Shown in pieces: positions 18,101 through 24,713 of a stretch of DNA of 64,000 bases. The notes below the pieces were generated by a model that searched no databases, was not told the origin of the DNA, and worked only from the letters and a program-made list of their open reading frames with translations. Origin of the DNA: Verrucomicrobiales bacterium (GTDB lineage Bacteria > Verrucomicrobiota > Verrucomicrobiia > Limisphaerales > UBA11320); assembly GCA_016793885.1 (NCBI GenBank), contig JAEUHE010000177.1:1-64000 (forward strand), written 5' to 3'. The stretch's first letter is position 1, and each line of letters starts with the position of its first letter. The position numbers and the translations under genes are program-made.

Positions 18101-19905
18101 TTATTGCCGTAATCACCACTGAAGATCAACCGCATGGAAAGATTCTTGTCCTTCCAGTCGGAACCCGAATCGTCGGGGCTGCTGCCCCCCTGGATCTCGA
18201 ATCCCGCATCCAAGGCAAACCCAGGAGTCCCATCAGGAAAGATCATCTCCACGTGGACCGGCTGACGGTTCTTCGAATCCCGGCGGACGTAGACACCCTG
18301 GGCGGGTTCAAAGACCAGCTTTTCATCGGTGACCATGGAGAGGGTGGGAAGCTCCTTGAGGCCTTGGAGGATCAGGGGACGGTAGACCGGATTGGTGGTC
18401 ACACGTGGGTCCATGGCATAGTCGCCCGAAGTGCTGTTCTTTCCGGGCGACACCCACGTGGCGGGAAAGCCCGCGGGAACAGCCGGTTGACTCAAGACCA
18501 TCTCGGGAAAAATATAGGTGAGGGTGGTCACCGTCGAAGGGAGCAACCCCGGCGCAAACGCTTGAGCGCGGATGGTAACCACCCCCCGAGCCGGAGTGCC
18601 CTCCACCGGAATGGCCCCAGAATAGAGAAAGCTGTTTCGCGTGGGAACACTTCCATCAAGAGTGTAGTAGATGGTCACATGCGGCGTCTCCGTTCCCAAC
18701 TGCAACACGAAGGGCCGCTCAAAGAATCCGCTCGCCACCGACGGACTGGGCGGTTGCACCACTCCACTATACGTTTTTCCGACCGAATTAGCTGCTCCCG
18801 GGGTGGCGGTCGCCAAATAGGCGAAGGTATCCGAGGCGATCCTCCCATAGGCCACATCCCCACGTTGAGAAGGATACTCCACGAGTAGGTCTGCGGGAAT
18901 CGCCGGCAAGGATGGCCGATAGAGCCCGAGTTGACCTCCGCCGGCGGCTAAACGGAAATTGGCGTGCAAGCGCGCCCCCGCCGTCGTGGCCCGCCGATCC
19001 TTTCCTGAAGCGAACACGACCAAGTGCTGCCCCGGGCTTAAGTCGATAGCGGGAAAGACCCATTTAAAGGGATCAGCCAGATCGTCGGTCAACCCCCATC
19101 CCAACAGACTAACCGAGGCGTTCCCCTCATTGACGATCTCCAGCCAGTCTTCTGCCGCAGCATCTTCATCCAGCAGCCCATTCAGGTTGTCGGCCATGAA
19201 CTCATTGAGTTTCACCTTCGCCTCGCTCGACTGCGGTGACACGGTGTAAGTCCAGCCGCTGCTGGCCAGGGGATTTTGGGCAGGGGAAAGATCCCTGATC
19301 CCATTTTCGGCTACCCAGGCCAAAGTCGCCGTTCCAGGTCCCAGCGGGCCAAATTGGAATCGATAGGGGCCCGCGCCCGATCCTGTGACTTCCCGGGCGG
19401 CGACGCCATTCACCAACAGATCAGCCGCATCAACCCCCTGCACTTCCTCGGTAAACCAGAGATCAAGAGAGGCCAACCCGGGCACAACGGCGCCTGGCAG
19501 CGGCAGGGAACGCAACACCCCCGGAGAGACGGCATCCGCCAGCACGTAGGACCACACGCTACCGGCAGCGGTCTCGTCGAGTCGATTCCCCGAAAGATCG
19601 GTCACCGTGTGGTTGATATCCCAACGAACACCGACCGCCCCCGCCAAGGGTTGCCCAAAGTAAAAAGTCCAAGTGTTGCTGGCGCCAGAAACACTTTGAG
19701 CCGGCGCATTGTTAATGAGAAAATCACCCGCTTGGAGTCCGGCTACCGGCTCGGTGAACACCACCTTGACCTGATCAAGCAGGGATACAGCGGAGCCTGC
19801 CGGCGGTTCGATGGAAAGAATCCGCGGCGGCTCGATGTCGGCGGCATCCAGGTGGAAGGAGGACAGCAGCAGGAGAAGACTGCGAAAGAAAAATCGTGCA
19901 CTCAT
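12196..19905 (-). CDS. Giant surface protein: Big/LTD/CotH kinase-like/LTD repeats/Ig domains
   Basis: A 2569-residue exported protein. The start at 19905 (MSARFFFRSLLLLLSSFHLDA) gives a clean signal peptide. In order there are two Big_5-like domains (about 20-205), a lamin-tail domain (about 225-300), and a chitobiase/FN3-like segment (about 390-450, YYTLDGSVPTRNS). A CotH region follows (about 555-870, with GFEIQGGSSPDDSG, LRLIFSGDYG-like text, YINGLYWGMKNLHERPE and FISWDAEHVLKS). Seven further lamin-tail domains start near residues 1035, 1185, 1327, 1468, 1620, 1765 and 1907 and share I-x-E-ILA-x-P...DWVEL-x-N. Next come an EF-hand-like calcium motif (DADHDGLPDAWE, SDGDGRNNQEEF, about 2080-2135), four Ig-like domains (YQWLRNG type) and a short C-terminal domain. 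CotH in spore coats is an atypical protein kinase. Here it probably acts on extracellular material or the protein itself, which is inference. Confidence 0.9.
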   Translation of the reverse strand: MSARFFFRSLLLLLSSFHLDAADIEPPRILSIEPPAGSAVSLLDQVKVVFTEPVAGLQAGDFLINNAPAQSVSGASNTWTFYFGQPLAGAVGVRWDINHTVTDLSGNRLDETAAGSVWSYVLADAVSPGVLRSLPLPGAVVPGLASLDLWFTEEVQGVDAADLLVNGVAAREVTGSGAGPYRFQFGPLGPGTATLAWVAENGIRDLSPAQNPLASSGWTYTVSPQSSEAKVKLNEFMADNLNGLLDEDAAAEDWLEIVNEGNASVSLLGWGLTDDLADPFKWVFPAIDLSPGQHLVVFASGKDRRATTAGARLHANFRLAAGGGQLGLYRPSLPAIPADLLVEYPSQRGDVAYGRIASDTFAYLATATPGAANSVGKTYSGVVQPPSPSVASGFFERPFVLQLGTETPHVTIYYTLDGSVPTRNSFLYSGAIPVEGTPARGVVTIRAQAFAPGLLPSTVTTLTYIFPEMVLSQPAVPAGFPATWVSPGKNSTSGDYAMDPRVTTNPVYRPLILQGLKELPTLSMVTDEKLVFEPAQGVYVRRDSKNRQPVHVEMIFPDGTPGFALDAGFEIQGGSSPDDSGSDWKDKNLSMRLIFSGDYGNKKLRFPLYEGSPVDEFDTLIIDSGLNMVWNHMTADDQRYRGQYAREQFVNELMIRTTAQPPRGRFVHVYINGLYWGMKNLHERPEEKWAASHFGGDPLDYDIIKHTSGTVISGSGAAYSQMLSAVGKPMANITNYVAAISHLDLDWFIDYMMVNIWVGNDDWDHHNWYAVRSRKPGAPGWRFISWDAEHVLKSVTEDRLAISNTGAGSGILASLRNSPEFRLRFADRVHKHFFNDGIFYVDPLHREWDPAHPEWNRPAALYMQVIDQVDPAIVCESARWGDVARPGQPYTRNVEWLRELQSLLFLTNSSGNTTRYFPLRSSNVFRSFARGGLYPTNATPPIFRQHGGRVPFGYALTMTNPGAGTVYFTLDGNDPRVFRSGEVSSSAREYQELNPPLISSRVLVKARTLNGTNWSALNEAQFESGSFESPLRLTEIMYNPPGGDAYEYVEFQNVGAQDLDLTGWSMEGVSFTFVPGTRIAPGAYLVVASGVDTNAWKIRYPGARMAGTFDGSLSNGGERLGVSSPDGSFGVVVDYDDEAGWPVLADGTGASLEIIDPLRNGNDPANWTARAVSGGSLGQPGPSLQREVRIHEVLADNAGGIVHEGTAPDFVELHNTGAATVDLARWSLVGRGAGQRFVFPAGTQIAAGGYLVIWMDSAVNSGLHAQFGLDREGDSLFLEDSQSNRVSTVSFGNQLPDRSIGLDGSGWILTQPTPGAVNVAIDLAPLSALQMNEILANPAPGQEDWVEFFNAHASLPARLEGYVVRTANASATYGFPAFVAPQGFVELVADGKAGPRHLGLKLPAEGPELRLFAPGGEQIQSEAYGQEAEGVSFGRYPDGAPSRFNFDGNSTPGLPNAGPVVYQGPRFNEIMARSTFERLTPASGFADFVELHNPGTTVISLNGYRLELNHGADGTFVFPSGISIPANGYLVVLCDRGIPASTSASGLIDAGFSLPGEGAALTLRSPAGGLLRQSYGPQIPDQSIGVVGGPGGPWKLMAMPTRGAANSGAATVGSVAGLSINEWMANPASGNDWVELRNSSALPVALDQVGILDDPSQAASLTAGRFEPLSFIAGSGYLKLVADGQRHQGADHLAFQLDSDGDYLRLYEVSSEGLLVSVIDELSFGTQVAGVSQGRWPEGASDIKDFTDSASPGTMNWLPIENVRINEILASAPAGQQDFIELHNPGNLVADISSWFLSDDPALPQKLRLAVPKSIPARGYLVVRDEDFGVAGALGLLRQFSLSARGERVVLSEADASGRLTGRQAQVSYGAGSANTAFGFVPGCAGSELVALRDPTPGSANSGARVGPVVIHEFRPSPIADGLSDSSLEFIELHNLTAQPVTFTNSSNPALRWRLAGGVSYEFPVELEIPAGGYLLLVPFDPSVQPAVASRFRAHYGLPSGLTLVGPYAGSLAGSAVESLSLERDIVVDQVDSLPAAREVIDEFRTVGRWPGSDSVVRRSLNSGAAASSWMIATPTPGRGNVSGFGELDADHDGLPDAWETAHGLSPSVPADALLDSDGDGRNNQEEFYDQTDPRSNASLLTAPSIVSSPTDQLAQVGSTVQLSVSATGSPVLEYQWLRNGIPLPGETQALLTLADVGPWHNGDYRALVSNGAGCVRSAVARLTVPIPPTILVPPQLQIVDPGKPATFSVTAVSANPPLRYQWLMGGSEIPGATGSSLVVPAAQLADEGDYSVRVEDSVASLISASARLVVKVRPAITQALNPAQQTVAVGSNATFLIHVSGSLPMTYRWRKVGSSTSITNITLYSTSCVFTIRGARTNDAGRYYVTITNLAGVAVPLNSTTSTLAVVKGPAILTHPQSQTVDAGGSVSFSVVAQGDGALSYQWLRDGAPILGANLATYSLSNIQAADAGSYAVEVANAGATVRSDTARLLVVGGTSLGYALDGTQLHLTWPATAGRTYRIESKSELSGAAPWQIVGNEIVAAGPQGNLTVSIELTETARYFRLVLVGN

Positions 19906-20365
19906 AACGGATAACGAGGGATGCCGATAGGTTTTTGGGTTCGCAGTCATCTTAGCCCGATCTTGGCTCCTGAAGCAATTTCATTCGCGACGGGCCAACC
20001 TTCCGATTCCAAGGGCTTCCGGTGTCTACCCCTCATCCCCATTGGATCGGCGCAACCGTGAGAGGACTATAGCCCCGCAAAGTGGTGATTCCTACCTCTT
20101 CGTGGACACGAGGTGACATTGGCAACCCTAGACAGGTAGGGAGAGACTAAGGGCTAAAGATGATAACCCTCTGCCGCTTTCCCGTTTCCCCGGAGGGGCC
20201 TCCCCCCTACGCCGGAAGGACAAAAGCGGCACCAAAGTGCACGCACTCCAAAACGCTTTGCGACGACCATGCCCTTCGTGCTACCACCGCCGTTTCGCCA
20301 TCCGTTTTCTTTCTTGCCGAATCAGGAGAGGGTTCAGTAGCTTCTGTAGGTCGCTTGGGGCGAAT
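19906..20365. other. Intergenic region upstream of the giant CotH gene and the tRNA
   Basis: This gap of about 460 bp holds the minus-strand promoter region of the CotH gene and the plus-strand promoter region of the tRNA. No repeat of families A-D, credible coding sequence or clear promoter was recognised. Confidence 0.4.
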
Positions 20366-20441
20366 GGGGTCGTAGCTCAGTTGGTAGAGCGTCTCGTTCG
20401 CAATGAGAAGGTCGCAGGTTCAATCCCTGTCGGCTCCACCA
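20366..20441 (+). tRNA. tRNA-Ala, anticodon CGC
   Basis: A complete 76-nt cloverleaf with encoded CCA. The acceptor GGGGTCG pairs with CGGCTCC and includes the G3:U70 wobble pair that marks alanine tRNAs. The D arm is GCTCAGTTGGTAGAGC. The anticodon stem TCTCG/TGAGA encloses loop TTCGCAA, giving anticodon CGC, which reads GCG. The T arm is GCAGGTTCAATCCCTGT with the usual TTCAA core. The discriminator base is A, as expected for alanine. No integrase or duplicated tRNA end that would indicate an integrated element is present. Confidence 0.97.
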
Positions 20442-20461
20442 CCCGCCTCAAAGCAGAACGA

Positions 20462-20512
20462 GTAGCAGGAGTTCGAGAGAAACTCAGAAGAGGCGTTCAA
20501 TCCTCCTGCTAC
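20462..20512 (+). other. Inverted repeat just downstream of tRNA-Ala
   Basis: GTAGCAGGA at 20462-20470 pairs perfectly with TCCTGCTAC at 20504-20512. A smaller GAGTT/AACTC hairpin overlaps the base of the loop. There is no T run, so it is not a standard intrinsic terminator. It may be a processing or termination structure for the tRNA transcript. Confidence 0.45.
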
Positions 20513-20636
20513 CCGAGACAGGTTCAACTTCAAGCACCCCCCTTACCATGGTAGACACCAGGTAGGACAAAAGGTTTCAAAGAAGTTGGTCGATTAACGG
20601 TCCCTGTGCGAGACAAGGTCAGGCTTCCCCAGTTTC

Positions 20637-22202
20637 TCACCAATCCGTAGGCACGTAATCCTTGAGGAATTTACCCCAGAGATGGGTGCCACTATTGAAA
20701 CCGGCGATGATGGGATCCACGATACGGGCCGCACCATCGACGATGTCCAAGGGCGGATGGAACCGATGATCTTTCACCTTGCGGCTCGCAATTTGCACCG
20801 GATCCTCATCCGTCACCCAGCCGGTATCCACACTGTTCATATGGATCCCGTCGGCATGATAATCGGCAGCGGAGGTGCGAGTCATCATGTTCAAAGCCGC
20901 CTTCGCCATGTTGGTGTGCGGATGACGCGTGGTCTTGAACTTGCGATAAAACTGCCCCTCGACTGCCGAGACGTTCACGATGTGCTTGTCCCGTTCAGGA
21001 CTCCGCATCATCAGTGGCTTCAACCGGGCATTCAGAACGAAGGGCGCCACCGCATTGACCAACTGAACTTCCAGCAGCTCCACCGAGGGCACCTCCGCCA
21101 TGGTCAGCCTCCAGGAGTTCCGTTCGCGCAGATCCACTTGTTGCAGATCTTGATCCAACCGCCCTTCCGGAAACAGATCGCGCTGAGCCGCCAGTTCCTC
21201 CGGCAGCAGGGGCAGCTGCGAGAGCTCGGCTGAGTGGGTCAAACCCGTCACCTGCGTCAGCTTGGTTTGAAGCGCCGCGGAATTCCCATCGCCCTCGGGC
21301 AGCAGATGATACCCCCGTAGTCCCTCGTAAGCCCCCAACAACAAACGCGCCTTCTCAGGTAACGCCTCGAGGGAGGCGGTTTCCCGTTCCATCATGTGCT
21401 GGTAGAAATCGGGCGGGCGGCGCACCGTCTGGCAGGCATTGTTGACAATGAAGTCGAGCCGATCCCGGGTTTGGTGCAGATGCCGGCAGAAAGCCTCGAC
21501 GCTCGGCGTGTGACGCAAGTCGAGGCCGAAGATCTCCAGCCGATGACCCCATTCCGCAAAATCTGGCTCCTGCGCATACCGCAGAGCGGAATCACGAGGG
21601 AAGCGAGTGGTAACGATCAGCGAAGCTCCCGCTCGAAGCAGCTTGATGCCGGTCTGGTAGCCAATCTTAACGCGACCGCCCGTCAACAACGCCACCCGTC
21701 CCCGCAGGTCCGCCAGTTCGGTCCGCTTTTTGAAGTTGAACTCGGCGCAGGTCGGACACAGCTGATCGTAAAAGTGGTGGATGACCGAGTAGTCCTTTTT
21801 GCAGATGTAACAATTCTGCGCCTGCAACACCTCCCGAAACTCCGGGTCGGACACCGTTTCGGGTTCGCCAAAATTCTCCGGCGGAAACGCATTGGGGGTA
21901 GTGAAGACCACCTCACGACGAAGCTTGCGAATGCCGGTCTCGGTCAACACCCGCTCATCTCGCTCCACCTTCTCCGCCTTATGGCGCCGCTGTTTGGCTT
22001 TGACCAAGCGACGTCGTTCCGCGATGTCAGGACTAAAGATATCTCCCGCCGCCTGAATGATACGGGATCGTTCCTCGGCCGTTAACTCCGCCAGAAGGGC
22101 ACGATTCTTGGCGACGCGCTCCATCTCCTGCAACAAAGCCCGCGCCGAGAAGGCAGGCGGCTGGACAGCAGCAGGAGGAAGATCGTTCGGAACCGGATCC
22201 AT
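20637..22202 (-). CDS. SDR-like protein with a four-cysteine zinc-site domain and no catalytic Tyr
   Basis: A 521-residue cytoplasmic protein. An N-terminal helical, charged region (1-125) is followed by a CxxC...CxxC cluster (C131, C134, C149, C152), likely a zinc ribbon. A short-chain dehydrogenase/reductase fold then runs from about residue 165. It has a variant nucleotide motif TGGRVKIG (174-181), the SDR NNAC motif (254-257) and VNVSAVEG with Ser412. The usual Tyr-x-x-x-Lys is HTNMAK, so K434 is present but the tyrosine position is Thr430. Residues about 260-370 are a long insertion. It may bind NAD(P) without classical reductase chemistry or use another residue. It is probably co-transcribed with the acidic small protein 39 bp upstream. 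The physiological role is unknown. Confidence 0.82.
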   Translation of the reverse strand: MDPVPNDLPPAAVQPPAFSARALLQEMERVAKNRALLAELTAEERSRIIQAAGDIFSPDIAERRRLVKAKQRRHKAEKVERDERVLTETGIRKLRREVVFTTPNAFPPENFGEPETVSDPEFREVLQAQNCYICKKDYSVIHHFYDQLCPTCAEFNFKKRTELADLRGRVALLTGGRVKIGYQTGIKLLRAGASLIVTTRFPRDSALRYAQEPDFAEWGHRLEIFGLDLRHTPSVEAFCRHLHQTRDRLDFIVNNACQTVRRPPDFYQHMMERETASLEALPEKARLLLGAYEGLRGYHLLPEGDGNSAALQTKLTQVTGLTHSAELSQLPLLPEELAAQRDLFPEGRLDQDLQQVDLRERNSWRLTMAEVPSVELLEVQLVNAVAPFVLNARLKPLMMRSPERDKHIVNVSAVEGQFYRKFKTTRHPHTNMAKAALNMMTRTSAADYHADGIHMNSVDTGWVTDEDPVQIASRKVKDHRFHPPLDIVDGAARIVDPIIAGFNSGTHLWGKFLKDYVPTDW

Positions 22203-22241
22203 AGAGTAGGGACTGGGATGATGCGGCCTCCGAGGGAACGC

Positions 22242-22598
22242 TTAGCCCTCCTCGTCAGGGCTTTGCTCCACGAACCGGGACAACTCATCTTCCACCGCAG
22301 CGATGAGGTCCGGGGTGCCGTAAAGGTACAACGTAGGAAACTCGACGTCATCCATCGCGTGCAGGCTCACCACCAATCGCGTTTCCTGCCCGACGTAGCG
22401 AATGGGAAAATCCAGGGTGGATTTGACACCCTTGCGCAACTTCTTCACCGCCTTGGTCACCTGATCCGCCTGCGTCTTGCCAAATCCACTCTCGATCAGG
22501 TTCGGCAAGCGCCGGACAAAACGCCCTAAATCCTCCTGATCAAAATCAAAGAGGAACTCTTCAAACATTTCATCCGGGTCGTGAGAGGGCTTAGGCAT
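22242..22598 (-). CDS. Small acidic protein of unknown function
   Basis: A 118-residue cytoplasmic protein beginning MPKPSHDPDEMFEEFLFDFD. The ATG at 22598 is preferred over an in-frame TTG 24 bp upstream. It is rich in acidic residues and has no signal peptide or membrane segment. The middle (RYVGQETRLVVSLHAMDD) looks like beta structure and the end (EDELSRFVEQSPDEEG) like an acidic helix. No family is recognised. It sits 39 bp ahead of the SDR-like gene on the same strand and the two probably form a unit. Confidence 0.65.
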   Translation of the reverse strand: MPKPSHDPDEMFEEFLFDFDQEDLGRFVRRLPNLIESGFGKTQADQVTKAVKKLRKGVKSTLDFPIRYVGQETRLVVSLHAMDDVEFPTLYLYGTPDLIAAVEDELSRFVEQSPDEEG

Positions 22599-22746
22599 AA
22601 AAAGTCGTGTGAATCGACTCAAAGTAAGTTGGGGCAGCGAACCCGGGAGCGCAAGTAGGGAGTATGGAAGAAAAATGAGGACCTCCCCGTCGCACCCCGC
22701 CCCGCGTCATCGCGAACAGAGCCGGGAGGCAGGCCTGATTTTCCGA

Positions 22747-22795
22747 CAAAAATCCGCCCCCCCGAAACCCGGAGCGGGCTCCTGAGGGGCGGATC
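22747..22795 (-). terminator. Intrinsic terminator of the rpsP-khpA-trmD-rplS operon
   Basis: Read on the minus strand, ATCCGCCCC (22786-22794) pairs perfectly with GGGGCGGAT (22752-22760). The stem also holds an inner GAGCCCGCTCC-type hairpin and is followed at once by a TTTTT run. It lies 32 bp after the rplS stop codon, exactly where the ribosomal operon should end. Confidence 0.85.
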
Positions 22796-22826
22796 AATGC
22801 AAAATGAAGCGGATCGCGGAGAGGAC

Positions 22827-23216
22827 TTACTTGGCCGCCGACTTCTTGGAAGCGGCAGACGTGTCCTTCGCTTTTTCCTTCACCAAAGTGGCACCCTTGC
22901 CGACACGAGTTCGGAGGTAGGTCAATTTGGCGCGACGAACCTGGCCGTGGCGTTCGATTTCGATCTTGTCGATGCGGGGGGAGTTCACCGGGAACACGCG
23001 CTCCACGCCCTCACCGTAACTGATGCGGCGAACCGTGAACGTGCTGTTCAACCCGTGTCCACGACGAGCCATGACAACGCCCGCGAAAATCTGGATACGT
23101 TCCTTATCGCCTTCCACTACTTTGGTGTGAACCCGCACCGAATCGCCCACGTTGAACGGGGTGATATCCTTGCGGACCTGCTCGGCCTCAATCTTGTCTA
23201 ATAACGCTTGGTTCAT
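22827..23216 (-). CDS. rplS: Ribosomal protein bL19
   Basis: A 129-residue bL19, a component of the 50S subunit located at the 30S-50S interface. The conserved core is visible: [53 protein letters not shown]-type text and [24 protein letters not shown]. The C-terminus is extended by a Lys/Ala/Ser-rich tail ([17 protein letters not shown]). It is the last gene of the operon, 16 bp after trmD, followed by a strong terminator. No Shine-Dalgarno motif precedes the ATG. Confidence 0.97.
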   Translation of the reverse strand: MNQALLDKIEAEQVRKDITPFNVGDSVRVHTKVVEGDKERIQIFAGVVMARRGHGLNSTFTVRRISYGEGVERVFPVNSPRIDKIEIERHGQVRRAKLTYLRTRVGKGATLVKEKAKDTSAASKKSAAK

Positions 23217-23232
23217 AAATTAATCTGGAGCC

Positions 23233-23931
23233 TTACGCTCCATTAGTCGTTTTGCTGCCTTCCAGCAGATCAGGGCGGTGCTTGGCTGTCCTCTGCCTAG
23301 CTTGCTCCGATCGCCACTTGGCAATCTCAGCGTGGTGTCCGGACAACAACACTTCCGGAACTTTCATCCCACGAAATTCCGCCGGCCGCGTGTAATGCGG
23401 GTACTCCAACAGCCCCTGCGCAAAGGACTCATCCTGCGCACTCGCCTCGTCGCCCAAGGCGCCAGGCAAAAGCCGCGTCACCGCATCCACCACCACCATC
23501 GCCGGCAATCCACCGTTCGTCAGCACGAAGTCGCCGATGCTCAGATCATCCTGAGCCAGGGCCTCGCGCACCCTCTCATCCACACCCTCGTAGCTCCCAC
23601 AGATCAGCACCAAATGCTTTTCCGCCGAGAACTCGCGGGCAATAGCCTGCGTGAACGGCCTTCCCGCAGGCGAAAACAACACCACTCGAGCGCCCCCGCC
23701 AGGCTCCCTCAGGGCCTCAACCGCCTCAAACAGCGGCTCGGGCTTCAAGACCATCCCGGGGCCTCCCCCAAACGGACGATCATCCACCGTTTTGTGACGA
23801 TCGTGCGTATAATCCCGAAGATTATGAATCCGCAGATCGAGCAAGCCCAACGTCCGAGCCCGCTGCACGATGCTCACGTCCAATGGCCCGACGAACATCG
23901 CCGGGAAGAGCGTTAACACATCGATTCGCAT
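23233..23931 (-). CDS. trmD: tRNA (guanine37-N1)-methyltransferase
   Basis: A 232-residue TrmD, which methylates N1 of G37 next to the anticodon using S-adenosylmethionine and so prevents frameshifting. Trefoil-knot SPOUT motifs are visible: [51 protein letters not shown] and the C-terminal [12 protein letters not shown]...[13 protein letters not shown]. The length is typical. It follows khpA after 77 bp and precedes rplS by 16 bp. The rimM gene that usually lies directly upstream is absent here. Confidence 0.97.
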   Translation of the reverse strand: MRIDVLTLFPAMFVGPLDVSIVQRARTLGLLDLRIHNLRDYTHDRHKTVDDRPFGGGPGMVLKPEPLFEAVEALREPGGGARVVLFSPAGRPFTQAIAREFSAEKHLVLICGSYEGVDERVREALAQDDLSIGDFVLTNGGLPAMVVVDAVTRLLPGALGDEASAQDESFAQGLLEYPHYTRPAEFRGMKVPEVLLSGHHAEIAKWRSEQARQRTAKHRPDLLEGSKTTNGA

Positions 23932-24008
23932 AGCTGGCGCCTAAGAGCGCAAGTAGTATCGCCCAACGTCGCCGATTTCAGAGGCCGAACGAAGCGACGC
24001 CCAACGCG

Positions 24009-24257
24009 TCAGCGACGGCGCGGATTCTCTTCCACAATGTCGAGCGAGCAACGCACACCCTTGCGAGCGCTTCCGGCAATCATCAGCGAGCGAATCGCGT
24101 TAATGGTTTTCCCACTGCGTCCCACCACTCGCCCAACATCGGTGGATTCCAAACGCAGCTCGTAAACCGTCGATCCGTTCCGTTCAACCGGAGTCACCGT
24201 CACCTGCTCCGGATGCTTCACCAGCCCCTTCACGACATATTCAATGAAGTTCTGCAT
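24009..24257 (-). CDS. khpA: KhpA-type KH-domain RNA-binding protein
   Basis: An 82-residue single KH-domain protein. The signature VGRVVGRSGKTINAIRSL contains the GxxG loop that grips single-stranded RNA. KhpA proteins bind many transcripts and, in Gram-positive bacteria, work with KhpB in cell-shape and ribosome-related control. It lies 21 bp after rpsP, its standard place, and is followed after 77 bp by trmD. The C-terminus ends in an arginine-rich tail (NPRRR). Confidence 0.93.
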   Translation of the reverse strand: MQNFIEYVVKGLVKHPEQVTVTPVERNGSTVYELRLESTDVGRVVGRSGKTINAIRSLMIAGSARKGVRCSLDIVEENPRRR

Positions 24258-24278
24258 AGGCGGGGCAGTGGCGCCGAA

Positions 24279-24530
24279 TCAAGCGGCCGGCTTAGAGGCG
24301 CGCTTGATGAAGCTGGCGACAGTGGAGGACGGCTGCGCCCCCTTGCTGATCCAGTACTGGGCCCGTTCCAAGTTCACAGTGTAGTTCACCGTGGCACTCT
24401 TCTTAGGGTCATAAGTACCCAGCTCTTCGATGCACTTGCCATCGCGCGGGCTGCGATTGTCAGCCACCACAATACGATAGACGGGATCGTTGCGAGATCC
24501 GATACGCTTTAAGCGGATTCTAACTGCCAT
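24279..24530 (-). CDS. rpsP: Ribosomal protein bS16
   Basis: An 83-residue bS16, needed for early 30S subunit assembly. The family hallmark MAVRIRLKRIGSRNDPVYRI begins at the ATG, followed by VVADNRSPRDGK, IEELGTYDP and ERAQYWISKGAQPSSTV. It is the first gene of the rpsP-khpA-trmD-rplS operon. The bases before the ATG are A/T-rich, with no Shine-Dalgarno motif. A good promoter match lies at 24607-24635. Confidence 0.97.
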   Translation of the reverse strand: MAVRIRLKRIGSRNDPVYRIVVADNRSPRDGKCIEELGTYDPKKSATVNYTVNLERAQYWISKGAQPSSTVASFIKRASKPAA

Positions 24531-24606
24531 AAATTTCTAAATTGAGCCGCCTCTCATCACGTTCGACGAGTTGGGCGGTTCGTTTATCGTTTCAAAAAGA
24601 GCCGTG

Positions 24607-24635
24607 AAGTTACGCAGGGAACAAAGTCAAAGCAA
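24607..24635 (-). promoter_or_regulatory. Probable sigma-70-type promoter of the rpsP operon
   Basis: On the minus strand TTGCTT (24630-24635) is followed after exactly 17 bases by TAACTT (24607-24612). The inferred start would leave a leader of about 70 nt before rpsP. No competing match was seen in the gap between rpsP and rpoN. Confidence 0.5.
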
Positions 24636-24713
24636 GCCCTCTTTTGAGAGTCCTTTCCGGGATTTGCGAAATGACTCTTGAGTTGTATGTTAACACGCCG
24701 ATAATTCAATTAT

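Noticed and set aside
20366-20441. tRNA-Ala as an attachment site of an integrated element
   Set aside because: No integrase gene and no direct repeat of the tRNA 3' end were seen within the window.
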